Shown here in pieces: positions 6,401 through 8,346 of a stretch of 8,346 nt of DNA. The position numbers and the translations under genes were made by a program. Positions within the stretch are counted from its first letter, which is position 1, and each line of letters begins with the position of its first letter. The notes below the pieces were generated by a model. That model had not been told where the DNA came from. It did no database searches and saw nothing but the letters and a program-made list of their open reading frames with translations. Source of the stretch: Anaerolineae bacterium (GTDB taxonomy: Bacteria; Chloroflexota; Anaerolineae; JADYZS01); NCBI GenBank assembly GCA_020853075.1, contig JADYZS010000299.1:1-8346 (forward strand), written 5' to 3'.

Positions 6401-7375
6401 ATGCGTGAGATGACCTTTGTGGAAGCGGCGCGCGAAGCACTGGCCGAGGAGATGGCCCGCAACCCGGCGATCTTCGTGGTTGGTGAGGGCATTGGGGCCA
6501 GGGGCGGCTCTTTCAACACGACGCTGGGCCTTTACGACCTCTACGGCCCGGAGCGGCTGCGAGATACGCCGATCAGCGAGCGGGGTTTCACCGCCCTCTG
6601 CACCGGCGCAGCGGCGGCCGGTGGCCGTCCTGTGGTGGATTTCATGTTTATTGACTTTCTGGCCGATGGTTTTGGTGATCTCTTCAACCAGACGTCCAAA
6701 CTGCAATGGATGAGCGGCGGGCGGCTGAAGATGCCTATCCTGCTGCGGGGGTGCATCGGCGTCGCCAAGTCCAACGGGGCACACCATTCGGGCAACTATT
6801 ACCCCTTCTTCATGCACATCCCCGGCTTCCGCGTTGCCATACCTGCCTCACCACGGGATGCTAAAGGCCTGATGAAAACTGCCCTCCGCTCCAATGATCC
6901 GGTTCTCTTCCTGGAGCACAAGGATGTCCTCATGCTCAGAGGGCCTGTGCCGGAAGAGGAATACCTCATTCCCTTCGGGGAGGCTTCGGTGGCGCGGGAG
7001 GGGAAGGACGTCACGGTGGTGGCGATTGCCGCCATGGTGCCCAAGACCCTGAAAGCCAGTGAGGAACTGGCTAAGGAGGGGGTGTCAGTGGAGGTCATTG
7101 ACCCTCGCACCGTTGCACCTCTGGATATAGACACCATCCTAGCCTCGGTGCACAAGACGGGACGCCTTCTCATCGTGGACGAGGACTTCGCGCCCTGCGG
7201 CGTGGGGGCAGAGATCGCTGCCCAGGTGATGGCGCGTGGTTTTGACGACCTGGATGCGCCGGTACAGAGGCTGAACGGAGCCTTCGCACCGGCGGCAACG
7301 AGCGCGGTCTTTGATAATATGGTGCCCCAGGTACCGGACATCACAAAGGCTGTGCGCGACCTGTTGGCAGAATAG
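6401..7375 (+). CDS. 2-oxo acid dehydrogenase E1 component, beta subunit
   Basis: The 324-aa beta subunit completes the alpha2-beta2 E1; its N-terminal domain shares the ThDP site with the alpha subunit and its C-terminal transketolase-like domain holds the assembly. Visible family marks are the catalytic glutamate Glu60 in TPISE (56-60), DFMFIDF (80-86), GAHHSGNYY (126-134) and the C-terminal IDPRTVAPLD segment (residues about 234-243). Length equals the family standard (320-330). GGAGG (6388-6392) lies 8 nt before the ATG, within the end of the alpha gene, with only 4 nt between stop and start. The E2 gene begins 20 nt after its stop. Nothing is truncated or shifted. Assignment to pyruvate, acetoin or another 2-oxo acid is open. 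Confidence 0.95.
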   Translation: MREMTFVEAAREALAEEMARNPAIFVVGEGIGARGGSFNTTLGLYDLYGPERLRDTPISERGFTALCTGAAAAGGRPVVDFMFIDFLADGFGDLFNQTSKLQWMSGGRLKMPILLRGCIGVAKSNGAHHSGNYYPFFMHIPGFRVAIPASPRDAKGLMKTALRSNDPVLFLEHKDVLMLRGPVPEEEYLIPFGEASVAREGKDVTVVAIAAMVPKTLKASEELAKEGVSVEVIDPRTVAPLDIDTILASVHKTGRLLIVDEDFAPCGVGAEIAAQVMARGFDDLDAPVQRLNGAFAPAATSAVFDNMVPQVPDITKAVRDLLAE

Positions 7376-7395
7376 GCGGTAGCCCGGAGGAAGCC

Positions 7396-8346
7396 ATGCC
7401 CTATGAAGTGCACATGCCCCGGCTGGGGTGGAACATGGAAAAAGGCACCCTGGTTGAGTGGCGCAAGAAAGACGGTGAGCGAGTAGAGGCGGGGGAGATC
7501 ATCTTCGTTGTCGGCGGCGACAAGGCCGACCAGGAAGTGGAAGCGTTGGAGAGCGGCATCCTGCGCATCCCTCCCGAATCTCCGTCTCTCGGTACCGAAG
7601 CCGTAGTCGGCACGCTCCTGGGTTATATCCTGAAGCCAGGTGAGTCGCTTCCCTCGGTGGCTACTGCTGCCGCCATTCCAGCGGCCACGACAGCCGCCCT
7701 AAGCACAGCCCCGGCGGCAGTCCCCCAGAGCGTCGCCCCCAGCGCAGGCCAGGCTCCCCGGCCCACAGCCCGCTTTCCGGCCATCAGCCCACGCGCGCTG
7801 CGGGTGGCGAAAGAATTGGGGGTGGAGTGGGCGGCACTGCGTGGAAATGGTCGCAGCGGGCGCATCATAGAGCGAGATGTCCGCCAGGCCGCCGCCGCGC
7901 CGGCCCCGCCGGCAGTGCGCATCAGCCCGCTGGCGCGGCGGGCAGCGGCGGAGTTGGGGGTGGACGTGGCCCGCTTGGCGGCCCAGGCTCCCGGCGGGCG
8001 CATTGAGCGCGCCGACGTGGAGGCCGTAGCCAGGGCGTCAGAAGCGATTCCCGCGCCTGTATCCCCGGTCACGGTGGTGCCCATGAGCCAGACGCGGCGG
8101 GTCATCGCCGAGCGGATGGCGGCCAGCGCCCACACCACGGCGGCGGTGACGTTGACCACCGAGGTTGATGCCACGGAATTGGTGCGCCTGCGCCGCCATC
8201 TGAAGAGCGATGGGGAGATGACCGGGCAGCCGGTGCCCAGTTACAACGACCTCCTGGCGAAGATCGTCGCGCAGGCCCTGGTGGAGCATCCGGCCCTCAA
8301 CGCCCGCCTGGAAGGGGACAAGATCATCATGTCCCAGGCGGTGCAC
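7396..8346 (+). CDS. Dihydrolipoamide acyltransferase (E2) with two subunit-binding domains, 3' end outside window
   Basis: The first 317 residues of an E2, the core that carries acyl groups on lipoate to CoA. ATG 7396 has GGAGG (7386-7390) 5 nt upstream. A lipoyl domain occupies about 1-80, with the lipoylated lysine Lys43 in GGDKA (40-44); the usual acidic residue two before Asp is Gly. An Ala/Pro-rich swinging linker spans about 88-126. Two peripheral-subunit-binding domains follow: the first about 128-166 with the GNGRSGRI turn (151-158 region), the second about 174-212 with the same fold pattern but lacking the GxG (AQAPGGRI). The catalytic domain starts near 225 (VVPMSQTRRVIAERM) and is cut before the HxxxD active site. 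Residue order and spacing to the E1 genes place it in the same complex. E3 (lipoamide dehydrogenase) is probably encoded downstream or elsewhere. The antisense reading frames over this gene are shadows. Confidence 0.93.
   Translation, partial: MPYEVHMPRLGWNMEKGTLVEWRKKDGERVEAGEIIFVVGGDKADQEVEALESGILRIPPESPSLGTEAVVGTLLGYILKPGESLPSVATAAAIPAATTAALSTAPAAVPQSVAPSAGQAPRPTARFPAISPRALRVAKELGVEWAALRGNGRSGRIIERDVRQAAAAPAPPAVRISPLARRAAAELGVDVARLAAQAPGGRIERADVEAVARASEAIPAPVSPVTVVPMSQTRRVIAERMAASAHTTAAVTLTTEVDATELVRLRRHLKSDGEMTGQPVPSYNDLLAKIVAQALVEHPALNARLEGDKIIMSQAVH
7783..8028 (+). repeat. Tandem duplication of the subunit-binding domain inside the E2 gene
   Basis: Residues 130-165 (7783-7890) and 176-211 (7921-8028) align without gaps at a 46-codon offset, with about 17 of 36 positions identical by eye, including ISP, ELGV, GRI and DV. 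Both begin with the bases ATCAGCCC. The second copy has lost the GxG of the binding-loop motif. Confidence 0.75.

Noticed and set aside
5365..6519. Antisense reading frame of 384 codons over E1alpha
   Set aside because: The + strand carries unmistakable ThDP motifs; the antisense product shows no family features and is expected from codon bias.
7623..8346. Two antisense reading frames over the 3' end of the window
   Set aside because: They are shadows of the Ala/Pro/Arg-rich E2 gene, whose lipoyl, binding and catalytic segments are recognisable on the + strand.
1..8346. CRISPR array, tRNA/rRNA genes, transposase or phage genes
   Set aside because: No regularly spaced direct repeats, no cloverleaf with tRNA boxes, and no recombinase-like protein was seen on either strand.

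Overview
The window is GC-rich, densely packed bacterial DNA with every recognisable gene on the + strand. TAG, TAA and TGA all end genes here, so the standard code applies. Palindromic C/G-rich intergenic repeats, a UROD-like protein beside sugar-phosphate enzymes, and an E1alpha-E1beta-E2 set together suggest a Chloroflexota (Anaerolineae-like) organism. That placement is inference from gene style, not from any marker gene.

Left block (1-4292), carbohydrate or polyol metabolism: the 3' part of a UROD-superfamily gene, a 400-aa medium-chain alcohol dehydrogenase, a 346-aa mannitol-1-phosphate-5-dehydrogenase-like enzyme whose TTG start abuts the previous stop, and a divergent class II ketose-bisphosphate aldolase. 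The gap before the aldolase is almost filled by a 70-nt near-perfect palindrome whose right arm could form a G-quadruplex. The two dehydrogenases may interconvert a ketose phosphate and another sugar phosphate through a polyol phosphate, with the aldolase cleaving the product. No kinase, transporter or regulator is visible to fix the substrate.

Middle (4293-4561), 269 bases without a gene: a second repeat made of two perfect hairpins inside an outer stem, then a good sigma70-type promoter (TTGTTT, 17 bp, TATAAT).

Right block (4562-8346), probably transcribed from that promoter: a short-chain dehydrogenase interrupted by one in-frame TAA, then E1alpha and E1beta of a thiamine-diphosphate 2-oxo acid (pyruvate/acetoin type) dehydrogenase, and the first 317 codons of its E2. 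The E2 has one lipoyl domain followed by two tandem peripheral-subunit-binding domains, the second diverged. Its catalytic domain runs off the window.

I see no mobile element, CRISPR array, RNA gene or defence system. The points most worth a second look are the broken SDR, the tandem binding domains in E2, the altered active-site motifs of the aldolase and UROD-like protein, and the polyol-phosphate shuttle suggested by gene order.
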